Of a stretch of DNA of 64,000 nt, positions 1-9,345 are shown in pieces. Below the pieces are notes generated by a model. It was given only the letters and a program-made list of their open reading frames with translations. It was not told the origin of the DNA and made no database searches. Position 1 is the stretch's first letter; the number at the start of each line of letters is the position of its first letter. The DNA is from Algivirga pacifica (lineage in GTDB: Bacteria; Bacteroidota; Bacteroidia; Cytophagales; Flammeovirgaceae): the NCBI RefSeq assembly GCF_039543525.1, contig NZ_BAABJX010000057.1, positions 3,864-67,863 of the forward strand, given 5' to 3'. Position numbers and translations under genes: made by a program.

Positions 1-692
1 CATTTTTGATTTGGGTGAAAGGCCATATGTCGGGGACCGGCACCTTCTGCCATTGGCAATCTAAAAGTACCCTCATCTTTAAAGGTTCCATTTTCTATTT
101 CAGTAAACCATACTTCATTCGTTCCTAAGTCAGCTGACACCACAGATTTCCACTCAGCAGCAAACTGAACCGAATGCGCATGTGGTCCTTCCTGACGGTC
201 CGTAGTTCCTTTCCCTGTATGTTGCGCCGTATCGATCAAAGCTGAAAGTTTACCCGCTTCCAGTTGTAAGTACCCAATATTCCCTCCAGAATAATTAGCA
301 ACAAATACTCCTCCTACAGAATCCACTGATACATAACAAGGATGAGCACCTCCGGTTTTACTACGATTCACTAAGGCCAAGGTATCTTTCAATATGGCAT
401 AACTCTCTATAGTACCTGTCCCTTTCTCATCAATTTCATTTACAGCTAATAGAAATTCTTTATCCTTCGACAACGCCAAAAAAGAAGGGCTTTGAGTAGT
501 CACCATTAACTTACTACTTACCATACCACCGTCCGTATCCATGGAGTACTGATAGATTCCTTTACTTTCTTTATCCGTATACGTCCCTACCCAAAACTGA
601 TAAGGTTCTTTTTCTTGCTCCTGAGCTCCTTTTTGTTGACACCCGGTAAATGCCAGACCAATAAGAAATAGTAAAAGTGGTCTTAATTTCAT
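1..692 (-). CDS. Lactonase-family (6-phosphogluconolactonase-like) beta-propeller lipoprotein, partial
   Basis: Partial gene: the C-terminus lies beyond the left window edge and about 230 residues are visible. The N-terminus is a lipoprotein signal (MKLRPLLLFLIGLAFTGCQQ) with a lipobox cysteine. It is followed by lactonase-family propeller motifs: WVGTYTDKESKGIYQY, then SPSFLALSKDKEFLLAVNE, GGAHPCYVSVDSVGGVFVANYSGG, and near the break GPHAHSVQF and GAGPRHMAFHPN. Family knowledge: this seven-bladed propeller group includes Pgl (YbhE), which hydrolyses 6-phosphogluconolactone, but secreted Bacteroidota members have unproven substrates. The lipobox places it in the envelope, so a role in the cytoplasmic pentose phosphate pathway is doubtful. 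It is divergent from the recD2-like gene. Confidence 0.85.
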   Translation of the reverse strand, partial: MKLRPLLLFLIGLAFTGCQQKGAQEQEKEPYQFWVGTYTDKESKGIYQYSMDTDGGMVSSKLMVTTQSPSFLALSKDKEFLLAVNEIDEKGTGTIESYAILKDTLALVNRSKTGGAHPCYVSVDSVGGVFVANYSGGNIGYLQLEAGKLSALIDTAQHTGKGTTDRQEGPHAHSVQFAAEWKSVVSADLGTNEVWFTEIENGTFKDEGTFRLPMAEGAGPRHMAFHPNQK

Positions 693-833
693 ACTATAAT
701 AAATGGTTTGAATTTTATTTATAAGTTCAATTGTCAAATTATGAATCAGCATACAACATATAAAAATCTAAAGAAATAATTCGATTATTTTGTATCATAG
801 GATGACGATAAGGATTAATATGACCTTCGTACA

Positions 834-870
834 ATGGTCTTGTGTACAATAGAGTATTGTACAAGACTAT
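834..870. repeat. Inverted repeat around TTGTACAAT
   Basis: Arms at 834-850 and 856-870 pair as ATTGTACAAGACTAT against ATGGTCTTGTGTACAAT, with one mismatch and a 2-nt bulge. There is no T-run typical of an intrinsic terminator. It could be a regulator-binding dyad or one of the window's intergenic palindromes. Confidence 0.6.
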
Positions 871-875
871 ATTTA

Positions 876-1140
876 GGGTACCCACAAGAGGAACCTTATT
901 TATTACCTCGTGGACTGAACGTCAAGTAAACTTATAGTTAAGTGTTACCTTTAAGGGGTTTAAGGAAGAAGGATAAAGGATTATTATCGATTGGTTCCTA
1001 TTCTTTTATCCTTCTTCCTTCCTCCTTTATCCATTTGGAAGTAGTCCCTTTATTTCTATCAGAAAACTTAGTGTTTAGACCACTTAGTATCTTTTACTAT
1101 TGTTCGGGTACCCACAAGGGACACCCTTACTTATTACCTT
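876..1140. repeat. Direct repeat pair, GGGTACCCACAAG word
   Basis: Copies at 876-908 and 1106-1140 share GGGTACCCACAAG followed by a CTTA(T/C)TTATTACCT tail. GGGTACCC is itself a palindrome. The second copy ends about 20 bp before the recD2-like start codon. Confidence 0.6.
962..1020. repeat. Inverted repeat, AAGAAGGATAAA word
   Basis: A perfect 16-bp arm (AAGGAAGAAGGATAAA, 962-977) is repeated inverted at 1005-1020. A related word (AAGAAGGATGAAGG) forms another intergenic hairpin at 20616-20664. Confidence 0.75.
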
Positions 1141-1161
1141 TTACCTCTTACTTTTTATAAT

Positions 1162-3687
1162 GTGGAACAGTTAACAGGCATCGTACAAAGAGTTACCTTT
1201 CATAGTGAAGAAACGGGTTGGTCGGTATTGAGAGTATCCCCCCTGGATCGCCCTTCTGAGCAAATTACCGTGACCGTCCATCAGGCCAAGATATTCGCAG
1301 GAGCTACAATTTGCTTTGAGGGAGAGTGGACGCACCACCCCAAATACGGAGAGCAATTTAAAGCAACTCAAACAACCGAGAAAAAACCTGCCAGCAGTTC
1401 TGCATTAGAGAAATATATTGGCTCTGGATTGATCTATGGCGTAGGTCCCAAGACAGCCAAGAAAATTGTACAGCATTTCGGAGCAGACACCCTCCGTATC
1501 TTTGAAGAAGAAATCCACCGACTGACAGAAGTCAGTGGTATTGCCAGAGCCAAGCTAGTACAGATCAAAGAAGCCTGGGAAGAACACCGAAATATTCGGG
1601 ATGTGATGATGTTTCTCCAAGAGCATGGGATCAGCACCTTATTTGCTGTAAAGATCTTCCAACAATACGGAGTCAAATCCATTGAAATTGTTAGCAGTAA
1701 CCCTTATCAGCTCTCCCGTGATATTTATGGAATTGGTTTTTTCTCTGCCGACAAGGTAGCCCTAAGTATGGGCTTTGCAAAAGACAGCCCAGAGCGTATT
1801 GCGGCTGCTATCAAGCATGTACTGAGTAGTAGCCGAGAAGAAGGGCACTGTTATCTTACCCTGCCACAGGTCATCAAAGGAGTGCAGGAATTACTTAAAG
1901 AAGACTATGAAGACTTGGTCATTCAACTACTCAGAACCTTGGAAGAGGCCAATGAGCTTCGTACAAGGGTGGTAAAGGAAGCCGCTGAAAATATTACCTG
2001 CTATTATTCCAAGTCTCTGTTTTACGATGAAGCCTATACCGCCGATAAAACCAAGGTACTATGTAAGCAAACAGTCAATGCAGATGATAGTCGTATACGT
2101 AACTGGCTGGACCGCTACAACCATCAACAACCTTTCCCGCTTAGTGATGAACAGTATGAAGCTGTCGCTCAGATTGTACAACACAATATGAGTATCCTGA
2201 CAGGAGGCCCCGGCTGTGGTAAGACTACTACCACCAAAACCCTAGTAAAGCTGATCCTTGCGATGGGCAAAAAAGTATTGCTGGCAGCCCCTACAGGAAG
2301 AGCGGCACAACGAATGGGAGAAGTTATTGGTATGGAAGCAAAAACCATTCACCGCCTATTGGAATGGAACCCAGCACAAGGTGCTTTTACCAAAGGAGAA
2401 GAAGATCCTTTGGTGGCTGATTTTGTCATTATTGATGAGTGCTCCATGCTAGATATTTCCCTAACGGCCTCTCTATTAAAAGCCATTCCGGAACGCACAC
2501 AGTTACTGATGATAGGCGATGTGGATCAGTTGCCATCCGTAGGAGCAGGGAATGTACTTAAAGACCTAATTGACAGCAAAGCAGTCCCATGTTTTGCCCT
2601 GACTAAAGTTTTCCGTCAGGCACAGGAAAGCTTGATCATCTCCAATGCCCATATGATCAACCAAGGGCGTACTCCTAAAGTAGAGTCTCCTATCCATACC
2701 CCTACGGCATGGAACGACGGAACAGATTGCTTATTCGTAGACAGTGAAGAAGCTACGGCAGAGCAAAGTAAATTTATCCACAAGATTAGTAAAACGCTCA
2801 AGGATACGGCGGATACCGGAAATATCACGGTACTGGAAGAGGAACCTGGCACCTATAAAACTGTAGACGCTGACCGCAATTACTATATGGAGGATATTTC
2901 TGAAGAAGAATTACAACAACTCCGTTATCAGGGGCATAAAGCTTATACCTTTACGATCCCTCAGCGTTTTATGAACGCCAACGTACAGCAATTGCTACAC
3001 TCCAAAGACGATGCCTCTGCCTTAAAAACAATACTAGGCAATATCCACCCTTGGTCTACCTTGCATTATGGGTTTACCGCTTCGGAAATGGTCCTGCGCC
3101 TCTATCAGCATACAATCGCCCAGAAAGTCAATCCAGACTGGGAAATACAGATTCTCTCCCCTATGACCCGAGGAAGTATGGGAACCCGTAACCTCAATAC
3201 CCTGATTCAAGAAGCCTATAATCCCCTTGGAGAAGGAAAAAGAGAACTAAAAATAGGTGACCGTATCTATCGGGAAGGAGACCGTGTCATCCAAAAAAGA
3301 AATAACTATGATTTGGAAGTCTTCAATGGAGATATTGGCAAAATCCTCCATGCCGATACTCAGGATTTTGAACTAACCGTAATCTTTGGTAAAGGACTGG
3401 ATGAACGCTTGGTGACTTACAAAAAAGATAACCTAATTGAACTGGACCTTGCCTATGCGATTACCATACATAAATCACAAGGTTCTGAGTTTGATGCCGT
3501 CATTATCCCTGTCGTAACCCAACACTTTACAATGCTTTACCGCAACCTGATCTATACCGGACTCACTCGGGCCAAGAAAATGGCCGTATTTGTCGGTACT
3601 AGAAAAGCATTAGGTATAGCCGTGAGGAATGTGGATAACAGGAAACGACAGACAATGCTGAGAGAGTTGTTAGGGATTAGGGATTAG
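1162..3687 (+). CDS. recD2: RecD2-type ATP-dependent DNA helicase
   Basis: 841 residues with a GTG start (GTGGAACAG). The layout fits RecD2/YrrC helicases: an N-terminal OB-like part, a helix-hairpin-helix stretch (GSGLIYGVGPKTAKKIVQHF, about residues 87-106), Walker A LTGGPGCGKTTTTK (about 345), Walker B VIIDECSML (about 421), motif III MIGDVDQLPSVGAGN, and C-terminal HKSQGSEFDAVIIP with YTGLTRAKK. RecD2 enzymes are 5'-3' superfamily 1B helicases found outside RecBCD and linked to repair and fork maintenance. The protein is somewhat longer than usual because of an acidic, non-conserved insertion at about residues 530-600. It converges on the lysR gene across a strong hairpin. Confidence 0.92.
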   Translation: MEQLTGIVQRVTFHSEETGWSVLRVSPLDRPSEQITVTVHQAKIFAGATICFEGEWTHHPKYGEQFKATQTTEKKPASSSALEKYIGSGLIYGVGPKTAKKIVQHFGADTLRIFEEEIHRLTEVSGIARAKLVQIKEAWEEHRNIRDVMMFLQEHGISTLFAVKIFQQYGVKSIEIVSSNPYQLSRDIYGIGFFSADKVALSMGFAKDSPERIAAAIKHVLSSSREEGHCYLTLPQVIKGVQELLKEDYEDLVIQLLRTLEEANELRTRVVKEAAENITCYYSKSLFYDEAYTADKTKVLCKQTVNADDSRIRNWLDRYNHQQPFPLSDEQYEAVAQIVQHNMSILTGGPGCGKTTTTKTLVKLILAMGKKVLLAAPTGRAAQRMGEVIGMEAKTIHRLLEWNPAQGAFTKGEEDPLVADFVIIDECSMLDISLTASLLKAIPERTQLLMIGDVDQLPSVGAGNVLKDLIDSKAVPCFALTKVFRQAQESLIISNAHMINQGRTPKVESPIHTPTAWNDGTDCLFVDSEEATAEQSKFIHKISKTLKDTADTGNITVLEEEPGTYKTVDADRNYYMEDISEEELQQLRYQGHKAYTFTIPQRFMNANVQQLLHSKDDASALKTILGNIHPWSTLHYGFTASEMVLRLYQHTIAQKVNPDWEIQILSPMTRGSMGTRNLNTLIQEAYNPLGEGKRELKIGDRIYREGDRVIQKRNNYDLEVFNGDIGKILHADTQDFELTVIFGKGLDERLVTYKKDNLIELDLAYAITIHKSQGSEFDAVIIPVVTQHFTMLYRNLIYTGLTRAKKMAVFVGTRKALGIAVRNVDNRKRQTMLRELLGIRD

Positions 3688-3794
3688 GGGTTAGTCCTTT
3701 TTCTGGTTAAAGAGTTCAGATTTTATCGACCTGTACACTATAGGGAAACCCTGTACTATAGTAGTTAAGATTGAAGCTGTCGCATGATGTCAGT

Positions 3795-3849
3795 TTATTG
3801 TTTATCGGTTATCGCTTATTGTTTATAAACGATAACCGATAAACAATAA
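3795..3849. repeat. Intergenic inverted repeat, TTATCGGTTATCG word
   Basis: Perfect 20-bp arms (TTATTGTTTATCGGTTATCG at 3795-3814; complement at 3830-3849) lie between the converging recD2 and lysR genes. A short outer stem TGTCGC/GCGACA (about 3778-3783 and 3872-3877) encloses it, and a smaller dyad CTATAGGG..CCC..CTATAG lies at 3738-3761. There is no long U-tract. The same vocabulary recurs at 22517-22562 and 34522-34553. Confidence 0.85.
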
Positions 3850-3956
3850 GCTGTATATTATTCCTCAGACAGCGACAAGATTAACCTGAAGTACTATATC
3901 ACAGATAAAATCGCTCTTTGACCTTACGCTATCACCAACAACTTACCCCTAACCAC

Positions 3957-4796
3957 TCAATAAAGAAACTTCTCCAACCCTTTACTCACGTGTTCCTTAT
4001 TCCATAAGAAGTATATCGGCCTATTTAGAGAAATCCCATTTACTGGAATATACTTGATCCCCGGATAAGGTTGAGGAGAGGTAGGAATTAAAGACATTCC
4101 AACTCCTGAAGCTATCAATGCTTTGGCTACATCATCGCTATTGGCCTGAAAGATAAAATTAGGGGTAACCCCAGACTGCTGAAAAATACCGTCCACTTCA
4201 TTGAAGAAGGCGCAATTATGACGTTTAATCATATTTGCTCCATCCAGTACATTCAAGGAAATTTTTTTCTCTTTGGCTAATGGATGATGTTCAGGGACTC
4301 CTAAGAATAAAGGATCTTCTCTTAACAAACGAACTTCCACTAAAGGGTCTTTTGAAATACAGGTTTTGGTAAATATTCCATGGATTTCATGTCGCTTTAG
4401 TGCGTCTAATAGTTCCTCTAAACTTCCTTCCGTAATTTCTATCTGATACTGTGTGTGAATCTCCTGAAAACGTTTTAACTCCGAGGTAATCGTACTGAAA
4501 TCCAATTCATTTACCACTCCTATCTTTAATATCTTCTCCTCCTGATTGGTGAAGGTGGTCTCCATATCACTCCACAGAGTCAGAAGTTGTTTTGCCTTGG
4601 GTAGTAACTGCTTCCCCTCATAAGTCAGCGTAACCTGTTTTTTATCCCGTACAAATAACTGACAATTGACCTGTTCTTCCAGCTTTTTAATTCCAGTGGA
4701 AAATGCCGATTGTACTACATGCATCTTTTCTGCCGCTTTTGTGAAGTTGCCTGTTTCTGAAAGTGCTACAAAGTATTTTACAAACTGCAGATTCAT
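3957..4796 (-). CDS. LysR-family transcriptional regulator
   Basis: 279 residues. The N-terminal winged helix-turn-helix (about residues 1-60) has the LysR pattern: FVALSETGNFTKAAEKMHVV, then SAFSTGIKKLEEQVNCQLFVR. The rest matches the effector-binding domain (PLFLGVPEHHPLAKEKKI, and near the end DDVAKALIASGVGMSLIP). LysR proteins usually control the divergent neighbour, here the MdaB-like reductase, so a quinone or electrophile effector is an inference. A promoter-like TTG-N20-TAAATTTG lies on the same strand at 4845-4875. Confidence 0.92.
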   Translation of the reverse strand: MNLQFVKYFVALSETGNFTKAAEKMHVVQSAFSTGIKKLEEQVNCQLFVRDKKQVTLTYEGKQLLPKAKQLLTLWSDMETTFTNQEEKILKIGVVNELDFSTITSELKRFQEIHTQYQIEITEGSLEELLDALKRHEIHGIFTKTCISKDPLVEVRLLREDPLFLGVPEHHPLAKEKKISLNVLDGANMIKRHNCAFFNEVDGIFQQSGVTPNFIFQANSDDVAKALIASGVGMSLIPTSPQPYPGIKYIPVNGISLNRPIYFLWNKEHVSKGLEKFLY

Positions 4797-4844
4797 GATC
4801 TATATTTTAGATTAACACTATCTAATTATTCTATTTTTACGATA

Positions 4845-4875
4845 CAAATTTATGTATTTACTTTGCATCACACAA
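4845..4875 (-). promoter_or_regulatory. Bacteroidota-type promoter for the lysR gene
   Basis: On the minus strand, TTG (4875-4873), a 20-nt spacer and TAAATTTG (4852-4845) match the Bacteroidota consensus TTG-N17-23-TAnnTTTG. It lies in the space shared with the divergent reductase gene. Confidence 0.65.
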
Positions 4876-4925
4876 AAAGAAAGAGATTTACTTTGTTGAA
4901 ATACAAATATTTAACTCAAACAGAT

Positions 4926-5510
4926 ATGAAAAAAGTACTAATCATTAATGCGCACCAATATTACCCATTCTCTGAAGGTAAATGGAACGAAACACTGGTT
5001 AATAAAGCTACAAAGCTTTTAACAGCAAAAGGCTATGAAGTAAAGCTAACTACCATGAAGGATGAGTATGATGTAGAAGAAGAGGTTAGCAAACATGAGT
5101 GGGCTGATGTGATTCTACTTCAATCGCCAATCAACTGGATGGGTATTCCATGGAGCTTCAAGAAATATATGGATGAAGTATACACTACCGGTATGATGGG
5201 ACGCTTATGTAACGGAGATGGCAGAACCTCGGAAGAGCCTAAGAAAAACTATGGTACAGGAGGTCTTTTAACCGACAGTAAATACATGCTTTCTCTGACG
5301 TTCAACGCTCCTGCAGAATCATTCGAAAACGAAGATGAATGGTTCTTTGAAGGCAAAAGCGTAGATGACCTAATGCTTCCAATGCACCTGAACTTTAAGT
5401 TCTTTGGAATGAAAGCACTTCCTACGTTCAGCAGTTACGATGTGATGAAAAACCCAACGATTGAAGAAGATTTGGTTCGCTTTGAGGAGCATATCCAACG
5501 CTACTTGTAA
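4926..5510 (+). CDS. mdaB: MdaB-like NAD(P)H quinone oxidoreductase (flavodoxin fold)
   Basis: 194 residues when started at the ATG of MKKVLIINAHQYYPFSEG. A further 21 codons upstream are open but have only a TTG start and lie over the promoter region, so I excluded them. Family features: an FMN-binding first loop (NAHQYYPFSEGKWNETL), the middle block VILLQSPINWMGIPWSFKKY with MDEVYTTGMM, and MLSLTFNAPAESFENE. MdaB/YwrO-type enzymes carry out two-electron quinone reduction in the cytosol and protect against oxidative and electrophile stress. Divergence from a LysR gene fits inducible control. Confidence 0.9.
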   Translation: MKKVLIINAHQYYPFSEGKWNETLVNKATKLLTAKGYEVKLTTMKDEYDVEEEVSKHEWADVILLQSPINWMGIPWSFKKYMDEVYTTGMMGRLCNGDGRTSEEPKKNYGTGGLLTDSKYMLSLTFNAPAESFENEDEWFFEGKSVDDLMLPMHLNFKFFGMKALPTFSSYDVMKNPTIEEDLVRFEEHIQRYL

Positions 5511-5620
5511 TCATAGTTTGGAGTGAGCAATGATGAGTGATGAGTTTATCATGGTTAATTTAGTATGGGCAGAAAACTCTGAGCTCTTAAAATAAGTCAG
5601 TGGTACGCTATAGCTTTTAT

Positions 5621-5734
5621 AATTTTCAATGATCAATGATTAATTTTCAATAAAAAACACACTCTAGAACTAGGTCAGTAGCCTTTTTGGGTAATTCATT
5701 TTAATTAAAAATTGAAAATTGATCATTGAAAATT
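5621..5734. repeat. Intergenic inverted repeat, AATTTTCAATGATCAAT word
   Basis: Perfect 17-bp arms at 5621-5637 and 5718-5734 lie between converging genes. Around it are direct copies of TCAGTA..CTTTTT (5680s and 5750s), each preceded by a TCTAGAA word (5662 and 5742). Related AATTTTCAATGATTAATTTTCAAT words occur at 41807, 45299 and 47161. Confidence 0.8.
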
Positions 5735-5806
5735 AACCCATTCTAGAAGCAGTTCAGTAAGCTTTTTTACTCATAGACAATTAACGGTAACAAACCCTAT
5801 TCTTCA

Positions 5807-8800
5807 TTAAAAGTTCGCCGTCAGCATCACTTGCCCTACATGGGCAATACGTTGCTCTCCTGATTTTCTTCCGTGATAAGACACATTCAGCTGTAGCCCA
5901 TTCTCGAATTGCTTCAGCGCATTCAATTGCCATAGATAATTGGTTCCTTGCTGCAAGGCCTCCATCATCTCATAGGCCAAGGCGGTATTTTGCTCTCCTG
6001 TAAAGTCGATGTAGGTCAACCCAAAACTCCCTTCTACATTCATCCTGAAATTAGATGCATATTTTAAAGAGGACTCTAGCTTATTTACTCGGGTGGTAAT
6101 CTTAGGTTGCTCATCTACTTTGGGTGCCTCTTTCCATAAATACTCCCCTGTCAGTTTTAATCTAAAGGAGGTATTAAACTGCCATGATATAGCGGGTGTG
6201 GAAGCCCATATGGTATACATGAAATTTTGCTCTGGTAAGTAATCGGACTGATTATGTATTTCTGTCCAACGACCCTCATGCTCTAAGGTCCAGGTAGTAA
6301 ATGCATTCCAACGAATATCAAAACGCTGCTCCTTTAGCATTCGCTCATCCGTTCCGGAAGTAAGGGTTTGGATGTTATTCTGATATTTTTGATGATAACC
6401 TGCCTCCCAAACTACATTAGACTTATTCCAATACAAGCTGTTTCTGAGGAGTAGTCGCTGATACAACACTTGTGCTTGGTTATTATTCCACGACAAACGA
6501 TCCAACCAATCGCTAGAAGTCGTCTTCTGCTCCATACGTAAGGTCAGTTCATTCTGCCATTTGGACAGCCAATGTTTAATTCCTTCTTCCTGTTGCCATG
6601 CTGTCGGGAGTCTCCATCGTCCTTTATAATTTAAGCTTGTTGCATAAGCAGGGACATATTCATTGGTCGGAACAAAATACTTGACATAATCTCGTTCATC
6701 TGGGTTGACTGCCAGAAAAAATTCCCCCAGTTCTTTTATCCCATTATTATTAAGATCTCTCCAGGTATGTGTTCCCCTTCCATTATCTACCTCTACATAA
6801 AAGAATTCTCGTCTTAATTCCATTCCCGAAGAAGTAGATAACTCTAACGTATTAAAAACAGCTTTTTCCCACGCATACCCCTGCCAAGCGATCTTTCCCA
6901 TCAAGTTATGTTCTTCTCTAGAGTCTCCAGACAAATAATCCGTTTCTCTATAATTAATTTCTCCTTCCAGAAGCTGAGTTCCCCACTTTCCTTTTCCTTT
7001 CAGTTCATAGGTTTGCATTTTCGTCCAAGGTGTCCAGCTTCCATCCAAGACTTGTTCATCATTCCTATGAGTATAACTAGCTACAATAGACCACGGAAGG
7101 CTAGGAGATGTTTGTAGAGCTAATCTATGTTGCGCATATACAGGAGTTGATCTCAATAAAGTATCTGCTACCAAATCTTTACGCTCGTTATGATCTATCA
7201 TAAACTGGTAAATGGGTTGCAACCATTTGTTCTTCCACTGTAAAGAAGCATTCCAACGATACCAATCTACTGAAAGTACTTCAGTATCCTTCTGCATTCC
7301 TTCTAGCAATTGTTGAAAACTCCACTGTTTCCATTCTGTTTTACTCTCAAGTTCTTGCCGTTGGGCTCCGCCTTCTTTCAGTTGTAACTGTTGCCACTGA
7401 ACTGCATATTGCTGCTTTTGATCTAAACTATAGACCTCTCCCCCGAGGGTATATATCTGATACTGATCAGAAAAATTGGCAGGAAGGTCCCACTCCCTTG
7501 TAAACTCTACGGGAAGAAAGCGGTCTACAGGACGAAACTGTTTATCCACAAGCTCTCCTTTAGCATGTGCTTTCCACCTCCAACGATCCATCAAATGTCG
7601 TTCACTACTAGACAAAGTCAGCTTTAGTGCATTTCCCCGATTATCCTTATCATCCAGATCTGAAAATAAATTCAGGTCTTGTAAGGATGTCGCCCACTCC
7701 AGGTCTAATGTTTCATGGGCTGTAAGCGCTACCTTTCCTCCCACCACTAATAATTGTTTCTCATTAGGAGCTACTAACTGCTTTACGGGTTCATAAGCCC
7801 CCATTCCTTCTCCTACCCAGCGATATACCCTGCCTGTAGCAGTAATCTCATCCAAGATGTAACTTCCTTTTCCCTCTCCAATATTAGTAAAAGACGCTTT
7901 GAGAAAAGGACTGCTTTCTGCCGTTGCCCTTTTCAAGTAATATGTACCGCTTCCATCATCAGCATAGGTATACAGCACTTGTACATCTGAATAGTCTTCT
8001 ACGGTATCAATAGAAGATACATAATGTCCTGCTACCTGATCTCCCATACGTCTTAAGTTTTCCAAGTCAGTCTCACTATTCTCTATGAATAGCGTTTGGG
8101 TCGTCCTGTCTTTCTCTTGATAAAAATCAGTGTATACTTCCCATCCTATCCCCGATTGCTTCTGTCTAAACTGTTGTATACTTCGGCCATAAACCTGTAG
8201 CGCATATTCATACTCCACCTGTATACGGCTATAAGCGGTAATGGGTACTTTCACAGAAAAAATTACTTCTGCCTGATTGTAGTCAATCACATAGTCTTCT
8301 CCCCTTTGTATTTTCACTCCATCTATATATACCTGCTCGGAACCTGCAATCACAATCATATAGGAAAGAGCTTCCGGCCCTCTTAACCTATAAGGACCTT
8401 GTACTCCGTCAATAGGGGTAATAGCCTCTCTATAGTACTGTCCTTTAGCCAAAGATACAGTCCCTTGTGCTTCTACCTTATAGGTTGAATCCTTTTCGTA
8501 AGAAGCCCTGACTTGTGCTCCCTCAATATTCTTGTTGTATTTTCCAAAGTAGGTATTCCCTTGCTGCAACAGAATATCTCCCGCCTCAAGTGTCACATTG
8601 TTATGAATTAACTGCAAATTGATCTGATCCAGGTCCTGTACCTGCTGGGTGTTCCCTTCAGGTTGATAAGCAATTTGCTGGTCTGTCAATTTGGCTTTTA
8701 TAGCGATGTCAGGCGTAAGCTCTCCTTGGAGCTGTAGATCCATTCTAGAATTGACAAAAACATCTTGACGGTTACCTGCTGAGATACCCCTGCTGATCGC

Positions 8801-9220
8801 TCCTGCAGTCTGTACTTTTCCTTTTTGAGTGGATAATGTATCAACTGCTGAAGAAGGCTCCATTGAGGACACTCCCTCTTGCTTGACACCTTTTTCTTTC
8901 TTTTGTTTCTTATGCACCCTATGTTTCTTCCTCTCCGAAAAAACCGTAAAATAACGGTAAGTCACTTGTATGGAATCTACTGAAGTGTTTTCGGGAACAT
9001 GAAAAGACACCATATGACGAAGCGTATCATAAGTATAAGCAAGTGTCGTTCCATCCGAAGCAGATGTTTGAAGAGAAGGTAAGTATATGGCTGGATGTTG
9101 GAGTTGCATAGGCTGACTCACATCTTTCACCCATCGACGAAACAAGTTTCCCGGCAATTGCTGGGAATTTGCCCAATGCGCAAAACAAACGGTCAGTATC
9201 AAAAAAAATCCTCTCAACAT
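5807..9220 (-). CDS. Large secreted envelope protein, beta-rich, SprA-like segment, unknown function
   Basis: About 1137 residues. The ATG at 9220 is preferred over the adjacent TTG. An N-terminal signal peptide (MLRGFFLILTVCFAHWANSQ) is followed by a basic linker (HRVHKKQKKEKG), a GAISRGISAGNRQDVFVNS segment, and a block with VYIDGVKIQRGEDYVIDYNQ and IFSVKVPITAYSRIQVEYEY. That last block resembles repeats in SprA, the gliding/type 9 secretion translocon, which is far longer. The remaining ~700 residues are rich in alternating aromatic and polar strands, and the last residues (QVMLTANF) end in Phe as outer-membrane barrels often do. I infer an outer-membrane barrel but cannot assign a substrate. 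A calcium-loop-like DLNNNGIKELGEF is present. Confidence 0.7.
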   Translation of the reverse strand: MLRGFFLILTVCFAHWANSQQLPGNLFRRWVKDVSQPMQLQHPAIYLPSLQTSASDGTTLAYTYDTLRHMVSFHVPENTSVDSIQVTYRYFTVFSERKKHRVHKKQKKEKGVKQEGVSSMEPSSAVDTLSTQKGKVQTAGAISRGISAGNRQDVFVNSRMDLQLQGELTPDIAIKAKLTDQQIAYQPEGNTQQVQDLDQINLQLIHNNVTLEAGDILLQQGNTYFGKYNKNIEGAQVRASYEKDSTYKVEAQGTVSLAKGQYYREAITPIDGVQGPYRLRGPEALSYMIVIAGSEQVYIDGVKIQRGEDYVIDYNQAEVIFSVKVPITAYSRIQVEYEYALQVYGRSIQQFRQKQSGIGWEVYTDFYQEKDRTTQTLFIENSETDLENLRRMGDQVAGHYVSSIDTVEDYSDVQVLYTYADDGSGTYYLKRATAESSPFLKASFTNIGEGKGSYILDEITATGRVYRWVGEGMGAYEPVKQLVAPNEKQLLVVGGKVALTAHETLDLEWATSLQDLNLFSDLDDKDNRGNALKLTLSSSERHLMDRWRWKAHAKGELVDKQFRPVDRFLPVEFTREWDLPANFSDQYQIYTLGGEVYSLDQKQQYAVQWQQLQLKEGGAQRQELESKTEWKQWSFQQLLEGMQKDTEVLSVDWYRWNASLQWKNKWLQPIYQFMIDHNERKDLVADTLLRSTPVYAQHRLALQTSPSLPWSIVASYTHRNDEQVLDGSWTPWTKMQTYELKGKGKWGTQLLEGEINYRETDYLSGDSREEHNLMGKIAWQGYAWEKAVFNTLELSTSSGMELRREFFYVEVDNGRGTHTWRDLNNNGIKELGEFFLAVNPDERDYVKYFVPTNEYVPAYATSLNYKGRWRLPTAWQQEEGIKHWLSKWQNELTLRMEQKTTSSDWLDRLSWNNNQAQVLYQRLLLRNSLYWNKSNVVWEAGYHQKYQNNIQTLTSGTDERMLKEQRFDIRWNAFTTWTLEHEGRWTEIHNQSDYLPEQNFMYTIWASTPAISWQFNTSFRLKLTGEYLWKEAPKVDEQPKITTRVNKLESSLKYASNFRMNVEGSFGLTYIDFTGEQNTALAYEMMEALQQGTNYLWQLNALKQFENGLQLNVSYHGRKSGEQRIAHVGQVMLTANF

Positions 9221-9345
9221 CAAGAAAGTTGACTATGTCAATTAATAATGGTCTTCATAAGGTTAAAAAGTAATAGCACAAACTATGCTATACTCTAAGG
9301 ACACAAAAAAACAAAATATAATCTTAGAAATCAACAAAATACAGC

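Larger units (their letters stand above)
693..1161. other. Gene-free divergent intergenic region with several repeats
   Basis: 469 bp between two divergent genes. It holds two inverted repeats (834-870 and 962-1020) and a pair of direct repeats (876-908 and 1106-1140). I see no convincing protein-coding gene. A short open frame at 942-1160 consists of repeat sequence. No consensus TAnnTTTG promoter was recognised. Confidence 0.6.

Noticed and set aside
942..1160. 72-codon frame before recD2
   Set aside because: Consists mostly of an inverted repeat and a direct repeat; hydrophobic, repetitive, with no protein-like pattern.
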